36,629 bases of DNA, taken from Gammaproteobacteria bacterium. Its GTDB lineage: Bacteria; Pseudomonadota; Gammaproteobacteria; SpSt-1174. The DNA is taken from contig JARRKE010000015.1 of assembly GCA_037388465.1 (NCBI GenBank), positions 1-36,629 of the forward strand, written 5' to 3'. The notes under the pieces are model-generated. The model saw nothing but the letters and a program-made list of their open reading frames with translations. It was not told the DNA's origin and made no database searches. Shown here in pieces: positions 1 through 8,133 of the stretch. Within the stretch, counting starts at the first letter, position 1. The number at the start of each line of letters is the position of its first letter. A program made the position numbers and the translations under genes.

Positions 1-690
1 GGCGAACAAACCGCATTGCGCGGCGTCGATCTCGAACTGCCCATGGGCCAGAGTCTGGCGCTGGTGGGCGCCAACGGGGCCGGCAAGAGTACCCTGATCC
101 GCAGTCTCCTCGATCTGACCCGCCTGGATGCGGGCAGCATCACCCTGTTCGGGCAGTCCTCCGAACGGCCTTCGGCCCGTCAGCAAATCGCCTACCTGCC
201 CGAACGCTTCCTGCCGCCGAGCTATCTGCTGGGCTGGGAATACCTGAATACGCTGGCGGCGATGTATACCCGCCCCGCGTCCGAGCAGGAGGTGCTCGAT
301 CTGTGCGGGCGGCTGGACCTGGACCCCGAGGTGCTGGGGCGGCCGGTGAGGAAATATTCCAAGGGTATGGCCCAGAAGCTCGGGTTATTGGGGTGCTTTC
401 TGAGCGGCAAGCAGCTGCTGGTCCTGGACGAACCCATGAGCGGCCTCGACCCCCATGCGCGCGTCCGGGTGCTGGAATTACTGCAGGCCCACCGGGCACA
501 GGGCGGGATGCTGCTGATGAGCACCCATCAGCTCGAGGACGTGGAGCAGCTTTGCGAGCAGCTGGCGATTCTTCACGAGGGCCGGCTGGTTTTCGACGGC
601 ACGCCGCAGGGATGCCGGGAACGATTCGAGGCCGAGACGTTGGAGACGGCCTACCTGCGGGCCATAGAACCTGACGGCCAGGCGGCCTGA
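1..690 (+). CDS. ABC transporter ATP-binding protein (5' end outside window)
   Basis: This is the ATPase subunit of an ABC transporter, which would power a membrane partner that must lie upstream, outside the window. The reading frame is open from base 1, so the true start is missing and only the first strand or so of the nucleotide-binding domain is lost. Visible motifs are Walker A (GANGAGKST, encoded near base 67), the signature YSKGMAQK, Walker B plus D-loop (LLVLDEPMSGLD) and the switch histidine in STHQ. The variant signature SKGM and the single-domain layout resemble ATPases of ABC-2-type exporters, including the NosF/CcmA-like group. The substrate cannot be told from this subunit. The gene ends 19 bases from the convergent ntrC stop. 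Confidence is high for the family and low for the role. Confidence 0.9.
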   Translation, partial: GEQTALRGVDLELPMGQSLALVGANGAGKSTLIRSLLDLTRLDAGSITLFGQSSERPSARQQIAYLPERFLPPSYLLGWEYLNTLAAMYTRPASEQEVLDLCGRLDLDPEVLGRPVRKYSKGMAQKLGLLGCFLSGKQLLVLDEPMSGLDPHARVRVLELLQAHRAQGGMLLMSTHQLEDVEQLCEQLAILHEGRLVFDGTPQGCRERFEAETLETAYLRAIEPDGQAA

Positions 691-709
691 TCGGTCCGTC
701 TCCGTCCTA

Positions 710-2140
710 CTAGTCCTCGTCCTCTCCACCCTCGAGTTTCAGATCCAGCTCCTTGATGCGCCGGGTCAGCGTGTTGCGCCCCCATCCGAGCAGGCGTGCC
801 GCCTCCTGGCGGCGTCCCCCCGTTTTGCGCAGCGCGGCCTGAATCAGGATCGTCTCGAACGCCGGCTGGGCCGTGTCCAGCAGCTGGCTCGCCCCGGCCG
901 CGAACTGCTGGTCGGCCCAGACCGCCAGGGTGGATTGCCAGTCGGTCTGCGGGGTGTCGACCGGCCGCGACTCGCGCAGCTCGGGCGGCAGGTCCTCCAT
1001 GTGGATCTCCCGGCCCGAGCCCATCACCGTCAGCCAGCGGCAGGTATTTTCCAGCTGGCGCACGTTGCCGGGCCAGTCCAGGGAGGTCAGGTATTTGAGC
1101 ACGTCGGGACGCAGCTGCTTGACCTCCATGTTCAGCTCCTGCGCGGCGTGGGTCATGAAGTGGCGCAGCAGCAGCGGGATGTCCTCGCGGCGGTCGCGCA
1201 GCGAGGGCAGGTGAATGCGGATGACGTTCAGGCGATGGAACAAATCCTCGCGAAACTGCCCTTCGCGTACCCGCGTCTCCAGGTCCTGATGGGTCGCGGC
1301 GATAATGCGTACGTCGACCTTGATCGGGGTATGTCCGCCCACGCGATAAAACTCTCCGTCCGCCAGCACGCGCAGCAGGCGGGTCTGCAGCTCGGCCGGC
1401 ATGTCGCCGATTTCGTCCAGGAACAGCGTCCCGCTGTCGGCCTGCTCGAAGCGGCCCCGGCGCTGGGATTGGGCGCCGGTAAAGGCGCCTTTTTCATGGC
1501 CGAACAGCTCGCTTTCCAGCAGATCCTTGGGGATGGCGGCCGTGTTCAGGGCGATGAAGGGTTGTTCGGCGCGCGGGCTGTGCCGATGCAGGGCGCGGGC
1601 CACCAGTTCCTTGCCGGTTCCCGACTCGCCGTTGATCAGCACGGTGATGCTCGACCGCGTGAGGCGGCCAATGGCGCGAAACACCTCCTGCATGGCAGGT
1701 GCCTCGCCGATGATTTCGGTATCTTCCTCTTCTTCGATGGCGGGTGCTGCTGCGCCCGGCTTGCCTTCTTCGCGCAGGGCGCAGGCGCGCCGCGCGAGCT
1801 CCACCGCCTCGTCCACGTCGAAGGGCTTGGGCAGGTATTCGAAGGCGCCGCCCTGGTAGGCGGAAACCGCGCTGTCCAGGTCGGAGTGGGCGGTCATGAT
1901 GATGACAGGCAATTCCGGATGGTTGCTGTGGATACGGTCCAGCAGTTCCAGACCGTCGATCCCCGGCATGCGGATGTCGGTCATGATGACGTCGGGTTCA
2001 CCACGCTCGAGCGCGCGCAACGCCCCCTGGCCATCGGGGAAGGCGGTGACATCGAGGTCGGCTTTCTGTAAGGCGCGTTCCAGCACCCAGCGGATGGAGC
2101 GGTCGTCGTCGATGATCCAGACGCGGTACGGATTAGCCAT
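710..2140 (-). CDS. ntrC: NtrC, nitrogen-response sigma-54 activator
   Basis: NtrC (GlnG) is the response regulator that, when phosphorylated under nitrogen limitation, activates sigma-54 RNA polymerase at glnA, amtB and other nitrogen genes. The 476-residue protein has the full three-domain layout. The receiver domain (about 1–120) has acidic residues D11–D13, phospho-acceptor D55 and K105. The AAA+ domain (about 140–375) has Walker A GESGTGKE at 171–178 and the sigma-54-contacting GAFTGA at 218–223. A Fis-type helix-turn-helix lies at the C-terminus (RRQEAARLLGWGRNTLTRRI). The length matches the family. The start overlaps the last 8 bases of ntrB, so the pair is translationally coupled. Sigma-54-like promoters at glnA, amtB and before the permease–tmm operon in this window are plausible targets. 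Confidence 0.97.
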   Translation of the reverse strand: MANPYRVWIIDDDRSIRWVLERALQKADLDVTAFPDGQGALRALERGEPDVIMTDIRMPGIDGLELLDRIHSNHPELPVIIMTAHSDLDSAVSAYQGGAFEYLPKPFDVDEAVELARRACALREEGKPGAAAPAIEEEEDTEIIGEAPAMQEVFRAIGRLTRSSITVLINGESGTGKELVARALHRHSPRAEQPFIALNTAAIPKDLLESELFGHEKGAFTGAQSQRRGRFEQADSGTLFLDEIGDMPAELQTRLLRVLADGEFYRVGGHTPIKVDVRIIAATHQDLETRVREGQFREDLFHRLNVIRIHLPSLRDRREDIPLLLRHFMTHAAQELNMEVKQLRPDVLKYLTSLDWPGNVRQLENTCRWLTVMGSGREIHMEDLPPELRESRPVDTPQTDWQSTLAVWADQQFAAGASQLLDTAQPAFETILIQAALRKTGGRRQEAARLLGWGRNTLTRRIKELDLKLEGGEDED

Positions 2141-3197
2141 CCGAGTGGTCCTCCAGGGGAAGCAATATCGTGAAAACGGTCTCGCCGGGGCGCGAGCGGC
2201 ATTCGATCAGGCCGCTGTGCTGGTTGACGAGGGATTGGGCGATCGACAGGCCGAGGCCGGTGCCGCCGTGGCGCCCGAAGACCATGGGCACGAACAGGCG
2301 GTCCTGGATTTCTTCGGGAATACCCGGGCCGTTGTCGATGATTTCGATGCTCGCCACCAGCCGGTGCCGGGTGGTGCCGATGGTGTACTGGCGCAGCACG
2401 CGGGTGCGCAGGATGATCTCGCCGTGGTCGACCAGCGCGTGCTGGGCGTTGCGTACGATGTTGAGGATCACCTGCACCAGCTGGTCGCGGTCGGCAAACA
2501 GGTCCGGGATGCTGGGGTCGTAGTCGTCGCGCAGGTCGATCGCCGGCGGCAGGTCCGTGCTTACCAGGGCGCGGACATGCTCGAGGACCTCGTGGATGTT
2601 GAGGTGCCGCTTCTGGGGCAGGGTATTGGGCCCGAGCAGGCGGTCCACCAGCTTCTGAAGCCGGTCGGCCTCGCCGATGATGATGTGGGTGTATTCCTTG
2701 AGATAAGGATTGTCGAGTTCCGCATCCAGCAGCTGCGCGGCGCCGCGCAGACCGCCGAGCGGGTTCTTGATTTCATGCGCCATGCCGCGCACCAGGGCAC
2801 GGGTCGCCGCCTGCTGGGCGATGATCTGCTCCTCGCGGGAAATGCGCAGATGCCGGTCCTGCTGAATGAATTCCAGCAACAGGCAGGCCTCGCCTTCGGG
2901 CGGGGTCACCGGCGCCACTGAAAAATCCACGATATGTTCCTGCAGGTTGGCCAACACCATCAGTTTTTCCTTCACCGTGCGCGGATTCAGCTCCTGCCGC
3001 GCGGCTTCCAGCTCGTCAAACCACTCCGGACGGGTGCTGAACACCGCGTCGAAGGGCATGCCCTGCATACGCTGATTGCTGCACTGCAGCAGCATCTCCG
3101 CGGCAGGATTGAGGTAGCGCACGTTGATTTCGGTATCCAGAACAACGACGGCCGTAGACAGATTTTCGAGTAGCGTCATCGCGGTCTGGGGCGTCAT
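2133..3197 (-). CDS. ntrB: NtrB, nitrogen-sensing histidine kinase
   Basis: NtrB (GlnL) is the soluble kinase/phosphatase of NtrC, normally controlled by PII proteins. The sequence shows an N-terminal PAS-like domain (about 5–115), then the HisKA H-box RGMAHEIKNPLGG with the phosphorylated histidine at H141. The ATPase domain has the N box (LNIVRNAQHAL), G1 (DNGPGIPEE) and G2 (GGTGLGLSI). There are no membrane segments, as expected for NtrB. The length, 354 residues, is normal. Two starts are possible: M1 (3197) and M7 (3179). Neither has a good ribosome-binding site. If the sigma-54-like element at 3210–3226 is real, the transcript would begin about 2 bases before M1, which would favour M7. 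ntrB is separated from glnA by one gene instead of following it directly as in enterics. Confidence 0.96.
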   Translation of the reverse strand: MTPQTAMTLLENLSTAVVVLDTEINVRYLNPAAEMLLQCSNQRMQGMPFDAVFSTRPEWFDELEAARQELNPRTVKEKLMVLANLQEHIVDFSVAPVTPPEGEACLLLEFIQQDRHLRISREEQIIAQQAATRALVRGMAHEIKNPLGGLRGAAQLLDAELDNPYLKEYTHIIIGEADRLQKLVDRLLGPNTLPQKRHLNIHEVLEHVRALVSTDLPPAIDLRDDYDPSIPDLFADRDQLVQVILNIVRNAQHALVDHGEIILRTRVLRQYTIGTTRHRLVASIEIIDNGPGIPEEIQDRLFVPMVFGRHGGTGLGLSIAQSLVNQHSGLIECRSRPGETVFTILLPLEDHSDG

Positions 3198-3376
3198 GGC
3201 AAACTTTTATGCAAGATGTGGTCCAACCTGGTGCGAGGTTCGCAAGCGGAAGAACGGTGGGGCGGATATCCGTGCAGATTGCACCGATAGAGGACATCTC
3301 TATCGATGACGGATTAAGCTGCGAAGATTAATCTGGGGCAAGCGGCCCCTGTCGGCGCACCATTATAGTGCAAAAA
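3198..3376 (-). promoter_or_regulatory. ntrBC upstream region with sigma-54-like element and palindromes
   Basis: This 179-base gap lies upstream of ntrB. On the minus strand, 3226–3210 reads TTGGACCACATCTTGCA. It keeps the GG and GC dinucleotides with the required 10-base gap, but matches the -24 box only in part. Three inverted repeats are visible: AACCT-N6-AGGTT (3225–3240), GTGCA-GAT-TGCAC (3272–3284) and CGATAGAG-N5-CTCTATCG (3285–3305). The last two abut. The arrangement looks like a control region, but neither the promoter nor the operators can be assigned with certainty. Confidence 0.4.
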
Positions 3377-3934
3377 TTACATCGGTCCGGTTTTGGGCTT
3401 GGGATGCAGGATGGAGTGGCGGTGCAGGGTGAAGGTGACGGTAGAGGATTTGAGTAGCGAATCGCCCTTGGCGTCGACCACCTCGGCGTGCACCGTATGG
3501 GTGCCGCGGTCGACGTTGGTGACGGTGTAGGTGGTATTGGAGCCCTTGTTAACCAGTTTGCCGTCCAGATAAAGCTCGATCTGGTCGCCAACGCGAATGT
3601 TCAGGGCGGGTTCGAGCGTCACGTTGATCTCGACGTTGCCGGCGCCGTCCCAGAAGGCGGAGTCGTTCTTGGGGTGGGTCACCTCGAGAGACTTGTAGGT
3701 GGTCGCCTCCGTCTTGGAGGTGGGCGAGGCCGGCGGCGCCGAACCCTGCGATCCCTGCTCCGAGGCGGGGAGTGCCGGCACCGTGGTGATGGGCGGCAGG
3801 TCCACCGGTGTGGCCTTGGATTTGTCGGGCGGATTGTCGCCGAACACGGTATTGCCGTACTGGTCGGTCCACTTGTAGATGGTGGCCAGTGCGGGCTGGG
3901 CGACGAGCAGCAGGGCGATCAGCAGGTAACGCAT
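3377..3934 (-). CDS. DUF4124 domain-containing exported protein
   Basis: Predicted 185-residue exported protein of unknown function. The start at 3934 was chosen because it gives a clean signal peptide (MRYLLIALLLVAQPALA) directly followed by the DUF4124 hallmark IYKWTDQYGNTVFGDNPP. A longer frame upstream to 4000 runs into the glnA terminator and is not credible. After the DUF4124 segment come a Pro/Ser/Ala-rich linker (about 50–85) and a C-terminal beta-rich domain (about 90–170) with INVTLEPALNIRVGDQIELYLDG, which resembles an Ig-like or carbohydrate-binding fold. DUF4124 proteins commonly sit beside glnA/ntrBC in gammaproteobacteria, but their job is unknown. Transcription is probably separate from glnA because a strong terminator lies between them. 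Confidence 0.85.
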   Translation of the reverse strand: MRYLLIALLLVAQPALATIYKWTDQYGNTVFGDNPPDKSKATPVDLPPITTVPALPASEQGSQGSAPPASPTSKTEATTYKSLEVTHPKNDSAFWDGAGNVEINVTLEPALNIRVGDQIELYLDGKLVNKGSNTTYTVTNVDRGTHTVHAEVVDAKGDSLLKSSTVTFTLHRHSILHPKPKTGPM

Positions 3935-3981
3935 GGGATGCAAGATACTCTTGCCCCGAAATCCAGACAAGAATGCCGGGC

Positions 3982-4011
3982 AAAAAAACGCCCCCGGCAA
4001 GCGGGGGCGTT
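3982..4011 (-). terminator. Rho-independent terminator of glnA
   Basis: On the minus strand a 9-base-pair GC-rich stem (AACGCCCCC/GGGGGCGTT, 3987–3995 with 4003–4011) is followed directly by a run of seven T residues (complement of 3982–3988). It sits 26 bases after the glnA stop codon. Confidence 0.92.
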
Positions 4012-4037
4012 ATATGGACTACTGTGCCTGATTGCGA

Positions 4038-5447
4038 TCAGAGGCTGTAGTACATGTCGAACTCGATGGGATGCGTGGTCATGCGCAGGCGCGTGACTTC
4101 TTCCATCTTGAGGTCGATGTAGCCATCGATGGCATCGTCCGTGAACACCCCGCCGGCCGTCAGGAAGCCGCGGTCGGCGTCCAGCGCGGCCAGGGCCTGA
4201 TCCAGCGCGTGGCAGACCTGCGGGATCTGCTTTTCCTCTTCGGGCGGCAGGTCGTACAGGTTCTTGTCCATGGCGTCGCCGGGGTGGATCTTGTTCTGGA
4301 TACCGTCCAGGCCGGCCATCAGCATGGCCGTGAAGGCGAAGTACGGGTTGCCGGAGGAATCCGGGAAGCGGACCTCGATACGACGGGCCTTGGGGCTGGA
4401 AACGTACGGGATACGGATCGAGGCGGAGCGGTTGCGGGCCGAGTAGGCCAGCATGACCGGGGCTTCGAAGCCGGGCACCAGACGCTTGTAGCTGTTGGTG
4501 GACGCGTTCGTGAAGGCGTTCAGGGCACGGGCGTGCTTGATGATGCCGCCGATGTAGAACAGCGCGGTCTCGGACAGGCCGCCATACAGGTCGCCGGCGA
4601 ACAGGTTTTCGCCGCCCTTGGCCAGCGACTGGTGGACGTGCATGCCGTTGCCGTTGTCACCGACCAGAGGCTTGGGCATGAAGGTCGCGGTCTTGCCGTA
4701 GTTGTGGGCCACGTTCTGCACCACGTACTTCAGGATCTGGTTCCAGTCGGCGCGCTCCACCAGGGTGGAGAACATGGTGCCGATCTCGCACTGGCCGGCG
4801 GTGGCCACCTCGTGGTGGTGCACCTCGGTTTCGACGCCCATCTGCTCCAGCACCTGGCACATGGCCGAGCGCAGGTCCTGCAGGGAGTCGACCGGCGGGA
4901 CGGGGAAGTAGCCGCCCTTCACGCCCGGACGGTGACCGACGTTGCCGCCCTCGAAGACCTTCTCGGAGTTCCAGCCGGCCTCGTCGGAATCGATTTCGTA
5001 GAAGGTGCCCTGCATGTCGGCGGCCCAGCGTACATCGTCGAAGACGAAGAATTCGGGCTCGGGACCGAAGAAGGCGGTGTCGGCGATACCGGTGGACTTC
5101 ATGTATTCCTCGGCGCGCTTGGCGATGGAGCGGGGATCGCGCTCGTAGCCCTGCATGGTGGCCGGCTCAATGATGTCGCAACGGACGATCAGGGTCGGAT
5201 CGCTGAAGAAGGGATCCATGACCGCGGTGCCGGTGTCGGGCATCAGGATCATGTCGGACTCGTTGATGCCCTTCCAGCCTTCGATGGAGGAGCCATCGAA
5301 CATCTTGCCGTCTTCGAAGAAACCGTCGTCGATGGTGTGGGCGGGCACCGTTACGTGCTGTTCTTTGCCCTTGGTGTCGGTAAAACGCAGGTCGACGTAC
5401 TGGACGTCGTTGTCCTTCATCATGTTCATGACATCATTGGCTGACAT
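4038..5447 (-). CDS. glnA: Glutamine synthetase type I
   Basis: GlnA makes glutamine from glutamate, ammonia and ATP and is the main ammonia-assimilation enzyme. The 469-residue length and the sequence [18 protein letters not shown] near the N-terminus are typical of dodecameric GSI. Other conserved parts are [10 protein letters not shown], the [14 protein letters not shown] metal/ATP region, [11 protein letters not shown] and [20 protein letters not shown]398 in NLYDLPPEE is the adenylylation site, so the enzyme is probably controlled by GlnE. A strong ribosome-binding site (GGAGGAG) lies just before the start. A sigma-54 promoter and an NtrC-type site lie upstream, and a clear terminator follows. 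It is distinct from the GmaS-type synthetase at 26.4 kb, which belongs to the methylamine pathway. Confidence 0.98.
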   Translation of the reverse strand: MSANDVMNMMKDNDVQYVDLRFTDTKGKEQHVTVPAHTIDDGFFEDGKMFDGSSIEGWKGINESDMILMPDTGTAVMDPFFSDPTLIVRCDIIEPATMQGYERDPRSIAKRAEEYMKSTGIADTAFFGPEPEFFVFDDVRWAADMQGTFYEIDSDEAGWNSEKVFEGGNVGHRPGVKGGYFPVPPVDSLQDLRSAMCQVLEQMGVETEVHHHEVATAGQCEIGTMFSTLVERADWNQILKYVVQNVAHNYGKTATFMPKPLVGDNGNGMHVHQSLAKGGENLFAGDLYGGLSETALFYIGGIIKHARALNAFTNASTNSYKRLVPGFEAPVMLAYSARNRSASIRIPYVSSPKARRIEVRFPDSSGNPYFAFTAMLMAGLDGIQNKIHPGDAMDKNLYDLPPEEEKQIPQVCHALDQALAALDADRGFLTAGGVFTDDAIDGYIDLKMEEVTRLRMTTHPIEFDMYYSL

Positions 5448-5530
5448 TTGAGATCTCCTCCGGTTATGCCAGGTGAATCAATTGTGTTTTGGCCCGCGGG
5501 GCCGGGGTAAAACGTCGTGCCCTCCAAAGA

Positions 5531-5546
5531 AGCACGAAACATGCCA
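5531..5546 (-). promoter_or_regulatory. Sigma-54 promoter of glnA
   Basis: The minus strand reads TGGCATGTTTCGTGCT, matching the TGGCAY-N5-TTGCW consensus except for one base in the -12 box. The GG and GC are separated by the required 10 bases. The predicted transcript start is near 5520, giving a leader of about 73 bases. Confidence 0.75.
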
Positions 5547-5590
5547 CACGCCGTCAGCTGCTAAGTGCCCGTTCGGCAAGGTGTAATGAA

Positions 5591-5616
5591 TCAGGGCGTT
5601 TCAGCGCATGCCCTGA
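5591..5616. repeat. Inverted repeat between NtrC site and glnA promoter
   Basis: TCAGGGC (5591–5597) and GCCCTGA (5610–5616) are perfect inverted arms separated by 12 bases. They lie between the candidate NtrC site and the sigma-54 promoter of glnA. There is no T-run, so it is not a normal terminator. It could be an operator or a DNA-bending element, but the function is unknown. Confidence 0.5.
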
Positions 5617-5638
5617 TCTGGCGCGCCCGAAAATCATG

Positions 5639-5655
5639 CGCACCAGTCTAGTGCA
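5639..5655 (-). promoter_or_regulatory. NtrC-type enhancer site upstream of glnA
   Basis: The sequence CGCACCAGTCTAGTGCA closely matches the NtrC pattern GCACC-N5-GGTGC, with one base off in each half at most. Its centre is about 127 bases upstream of the predicted glnA transcript start, a usual enhancer distance. It ends next to the stop codon of the CDF gene. Confidence 0.6.
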
Positions 5656-6807
5656 TTAACGATACAGAATCTTTACCGAGCCCACTTCGGGCAGTTGTTT
5701 GGCGGCCGCCCGCAATGTCTCGCCGGTTTGTTCGGCCTCATCGATGCCCGTTTGGCTCGTCAGCGGCAGGCAGATATCCAGGTGGATGCGCCCGTCATGG
5801 TAATGCAGGGTGAGGTCTTCGATATATTTCGCCGCCTCGATCGAGGCCCACTGCTCGCGCAGATGCTTCACGAAGGCGGCGCGGGTCGGCAGGTCGCGGC
5901 TCGGCTTGGCGGTTTCGTCGTCCTCCGGATCGACGTGCACCGTCACGTCGGTCACCTCGTCGAAACGGGTGACCAGCGCCTTCTCCACCTGCTCGCCGAT
6001 GTGATGCCCTTCCGACACGCTGATGCGCGGATTGACCAGCACGTGCACGTCCACCAGCGCCTGCCCGCCGCTGCGGCGGGTGCGCAGCAGGTGCAGGCCG
6101 GCCACACCCTCGATGGCCATGATCTCCTCGCGGATCGAGGCCACCATCTCGTCGTCCAGGGCGGTGTCGATCAGTTCCTCCACGCTTTGCCAGATCAGCT
6201 GCCCGCCCATGCGTGCGATGAACAGGGCCACGACCAGGGCGGCCACGGCGTCCAGCGACTGAATGCCGAGCAGGGTGCCGCCGATGCCGAGGATGACGAT
6301 CAGGGACGAGATGGCGTCCGAGCGGTGGTGCCAGGCGTTGGCGCGCAGCATGCGCGAGTTCACCCGCCGGGCGACGTGAATCGTGTAGCGGTACAGCCCT
6401 TCCTTGGACACGATGGCCAGGGCGGCGAAGAACAGGGCCAGCGGGGTCGGGCTGAGCAGGCGGTGGGGCTGGAGCAGGCGCTCGCCGGCACTGTAGCCGA
6501 TGCCGATGGCAACCAGCACCAGAATGCTGCCCAGAACCACCGTGCCCAGGGTCTCGATGCGTCCGTGGCCGTAGGGGTGCTGTTCGTCGGCGGCGACGCT
6601 GGCCTGGCGCGAGGCATACAGCACCACGGCGTCGGAAACGAGATCCGACAGGGTGTGCAGGCCGTCGGCGATCAGGCCCTGGGAATGGGTGAACAGGCCG
6701 CCGGCGATCTGCGCCAGCGACAGGCCGAAATTGGTCGCCGCACCGACCAGTGTGACCTTGCGGGTCGCTGCGTGGCGAAAATCCAGATGTGAAACGTCGA
6801 CGGACAT
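5656..6807 (-). CDS. Cation diffusion facilitator (CDF) metal transporter
   Basis: This is an inner-membrane proton antiporter that exports divalent metals such as zinc, iron, cobalt or manganese. The family is clear from the transmembrane region (about residues 15–210), with metal-site signatures DGLHTLSDLVSD in one helix and the following HPYGHGRIETLG. The conserved cytoplasmic domain begins around VASIREEIMAIEGVAGLHLLRTRRSGGQALVDVHVLVNP. At 383 residues it is longer than FieF (about 300). The extra C-terminal part (about 300–383) resembles a second small metallochaperone-like fold (LTLHYHDGRIHLDICLPL), also seen in some proteobacterial CDFs. The metal cannot be deduced. It is followed 18 bases upstream on the same strand by the TusA-like gene, so the two may be cotranscribed. 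Confidence 0.93.
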   Translation of the reverse strand: MSVDVSHLDFRHAATRKVTLVGAATNFGLSLAQIAGGLFTHSQGLIADGLHTLSDLVSDAVVLYASRQASVAADEQHPYGHGRIETLGTVVLGSILVLVAIGIGYSAGERLLQPHRLLSPTPLALFFAALAIVSKEGLYRYTIHVARRVNSRMLRANAWHHRSDAISSLIVILGIGGTLLGIQSLDAVAALVVALFIARMGGQLIWQSVEELIDTALDDEMVASIREEIMAIEGVAGLHLLRTRRSGGQALVDVHVLVNPRISVSEGHHIGEQVEKALVTRFDEVTDVTVHVDPEDDETAKPSRDLPTRAAFVKHLREQWASIEAAKYIEDLTLHYHDGRIHLDICLPLTSQTGIDEAEQTGETLRAAAKQLPEVGSVKILYR

Positions 6808-6825
6808 GGGAAAAAGATCGCGTGC

Positions 6826-7050
6826 TCAGCCACCCACTTCGATAACCAGCAGGATATCCCCATCCTGCTCGCGTGTCTCGACCACCCGGTGGCCGTTGAT
6901 GCGGCACCAGGCCGGAATGTCGTTCAGCGCCCCGGGATCGGTGCAGGCCACCTCCAGCACCTCGCCCGGTTCCAGTCCGGCGATCGCATCCTGGGTGCGG
7001 ATCACGGGCAAAGGGCAGAGCAGGCGGCGTGCGTCGAGCTGATGGCGCAT
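6826..7050 (-). CDS. TusA-family sulfurtransferase
   Basis: A 74-residue protein of the TusA/SirA/YedF family, which carries persulfide sulfur on a single cysteine for tRNA thiolation, cofactor synthesis or sulfur oxidation. The key motif is CPLP with C12 in LDARRLLCPLPVIRT, followed by the typical GEVLEVACTDPGALNDIPAWC segment. The start at 7050 matches the usual family length. The frame is open further upstream to 7203, but that part crosses an inverted repeat and looks non-coding. No good ribosome-binding site is visible. Which sulfur pathway it serves is unknown. The neighbouring CDF and thrB genes do not settle it. Confidence 0.9.
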   Translation of the reverse strand: MRHQLDARRLLCPLPVIRTQDAIAGLEPGEVLEVACTDPGALNDIPAWCRINGHRVVETREQDGDILLVIEVGG

Positions 7051-7058
7051 GGTGTGGT

Positions 7059-7138
7059 GAGGGGTGAGGCGAGAGGTGTCAGGGGTAGTGTACTTCAGTC
7101 GCGGGGCCCCGGCAGGCCGCTCTCTCGCCTCACCCCTC
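7059..7138. repeat. Perfect 17-base inverted repeat between tusA-like gene and thrB
   Basis: GAGGGGTGAGGCGAGAG (7059–7075) recurs inverted at 7122–7138, with a 46-base spacer. It lies wholly between the thrB stop and the TusA-like start on the minus strand. It could form a long-looped hairpin in the shared transcript, or be an interspersed repeat. No T-run follows it. Confidence 0.7.
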
Positions 7139-7153
7139 CACTCCTCACTGTTG

Positions 7154-8107
7154 TCAGGCCACCCAGGCGCGTTGCAGCCAGGCCTCATTGCGGATGCGGT
7201 CAAGCAGGATCTGCTTGAACACCTCCGGGTCCTTGGTATGGGTGATCTCGCCGGGGCGCGGAAAATGCAGGTCCATCAGCCGCGACAGCCAGAAGCGCAG
7301 CGCGGCGGCGCGCAGCATCACCGGCCACGCCCCGCGCTCGATGGGGGACAGCCGGCGTTCGGCGTGATAGGCGTTCATCAGGGCCTGCAGACGCTCCGGG
7401 TCGAGCGAGCCGTCCGCGTTGGAGCACCAGTCGTTGGCGGTCACGGCCAGGTCGTAGAGCAGCGCGTCGTTGCAGGCGTAATAGAAATCGATCACCCCGC
7501 TCAGCTCCCCGTCCAGGAACATCACGTTGTCGCGGAACAGGTCGGCGTGGATGACGCCGCGCGGCAGATCGGTGAAGCGGTACAGGCCCTGGAAGCGCAG
7601 TTCGTCGTCGAGGATGCGGGCATCCTCGGGCGACAGCCGGGGCAGTACCTGCTCGCTGGCCGTGCGCCACCAGCGCGGGCCGCGATCGTTTTCGCGTTGA
7701 TACGGGTAGTCGCCTGCCGCCAGGTGCATGCGCGCCAGGACCGAGCCCACGGCGGCGCAATGCACCGGCGCGGGCGCCAGCTCGCTGGCGCCCTCCAGAC
7801 GCTGCACCAGCGCCGCGGGCTTGCCGTTCAGGGTCTTGAGGTAATGCCCCTCCAGATCCGCGAGCGGATGCGGCGAAGGAATGCCGCGTTCGGCCAGATG
7901 CGCCATGAGATTGAGGAAGAAATCCATCTCGTCGGCGGTGTGCTTTTCGAACAGAGTCAGCACATAACGGCCGTGTTCGGTGGTCACGAAAAAGTTCGTG
8001 TTCTCGATGCCGGCGCTGATGCCCTCGTAGGACACGAGGCGGCCGAGATTGTAGGCCGAGAGAAAGGTTTCCAGTTCGGACTGGCTGACGGGCGTGAATA
8101 CGGACAT
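7154..8107 (-). CDS. thrB: Homoserine kinase (APH-fold type)
   Basis: ThrB phosphorylates homoserine in threonine synthesis. The 317-residue protein is the aminoglycoside-phosphotransferase-fold version found in Pseudomonas-like bacteria, not the GHMP kinase of enterics. The N-terminus MSVFTPVSQSELETFLSAYNLG is characteristic. Catalytic motifs are GVIHADLFRDNVMFLDG (Brenner-type loop with the catalytic Asp) and GVIDFYYACND (metal-binding Asp). The start at 8107 fits the family. An earlier in-frame ATG at 8155 would overlap the upstream DUF2782 gene. It sits in the common thrB–DUF2782–polA neighbourhood. Confidence 0.95.
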   Translation of the reverse strand: MSVFTPVSQSELETFLSAYNLGRLVSYEGISAGIENTNFFVTTEHGRYVLTLFEKHTADEMDFFLNLMAHLAERGIPSPHPLADLEGHYLKTLNGKPAALVQRLEGASELAPAPVHCAAVGSVLARMHLAAGDYPYQRENDRGPRWWRTASEQVLPRLSPEDARILDDELRFQGLYRFTDLPRGVIHADLFRDNVMFLDGELSGVIDFYYACNDALLYDLAVTANDWCSNADGSLDPERLQALMNAYHAERRLSPIERGAWPVMLRAAALRFWLSRLMDLHFPRPGEITHTKDPEVFKQILLDRIRNEAWLQRAWVA

Positions 8108-8133
8108 GGTGGCGCTATCTTGAAGGAGGTTGG

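Noticed and set aside
4032-5444. 470-codon open frame opposite glnA
   Set aside because: Mirror frame of a GC-rich gene; no domain pattern, while glnA on the minus strand is complete with promoter and terminator.
8122-8130. AAGGAGGT on the plus strand near thrB
   Set aside because: A perfect Shine-Dalgarno by sequence, but no plus-strand gene follows; it is on the strand opposite to all genes there.
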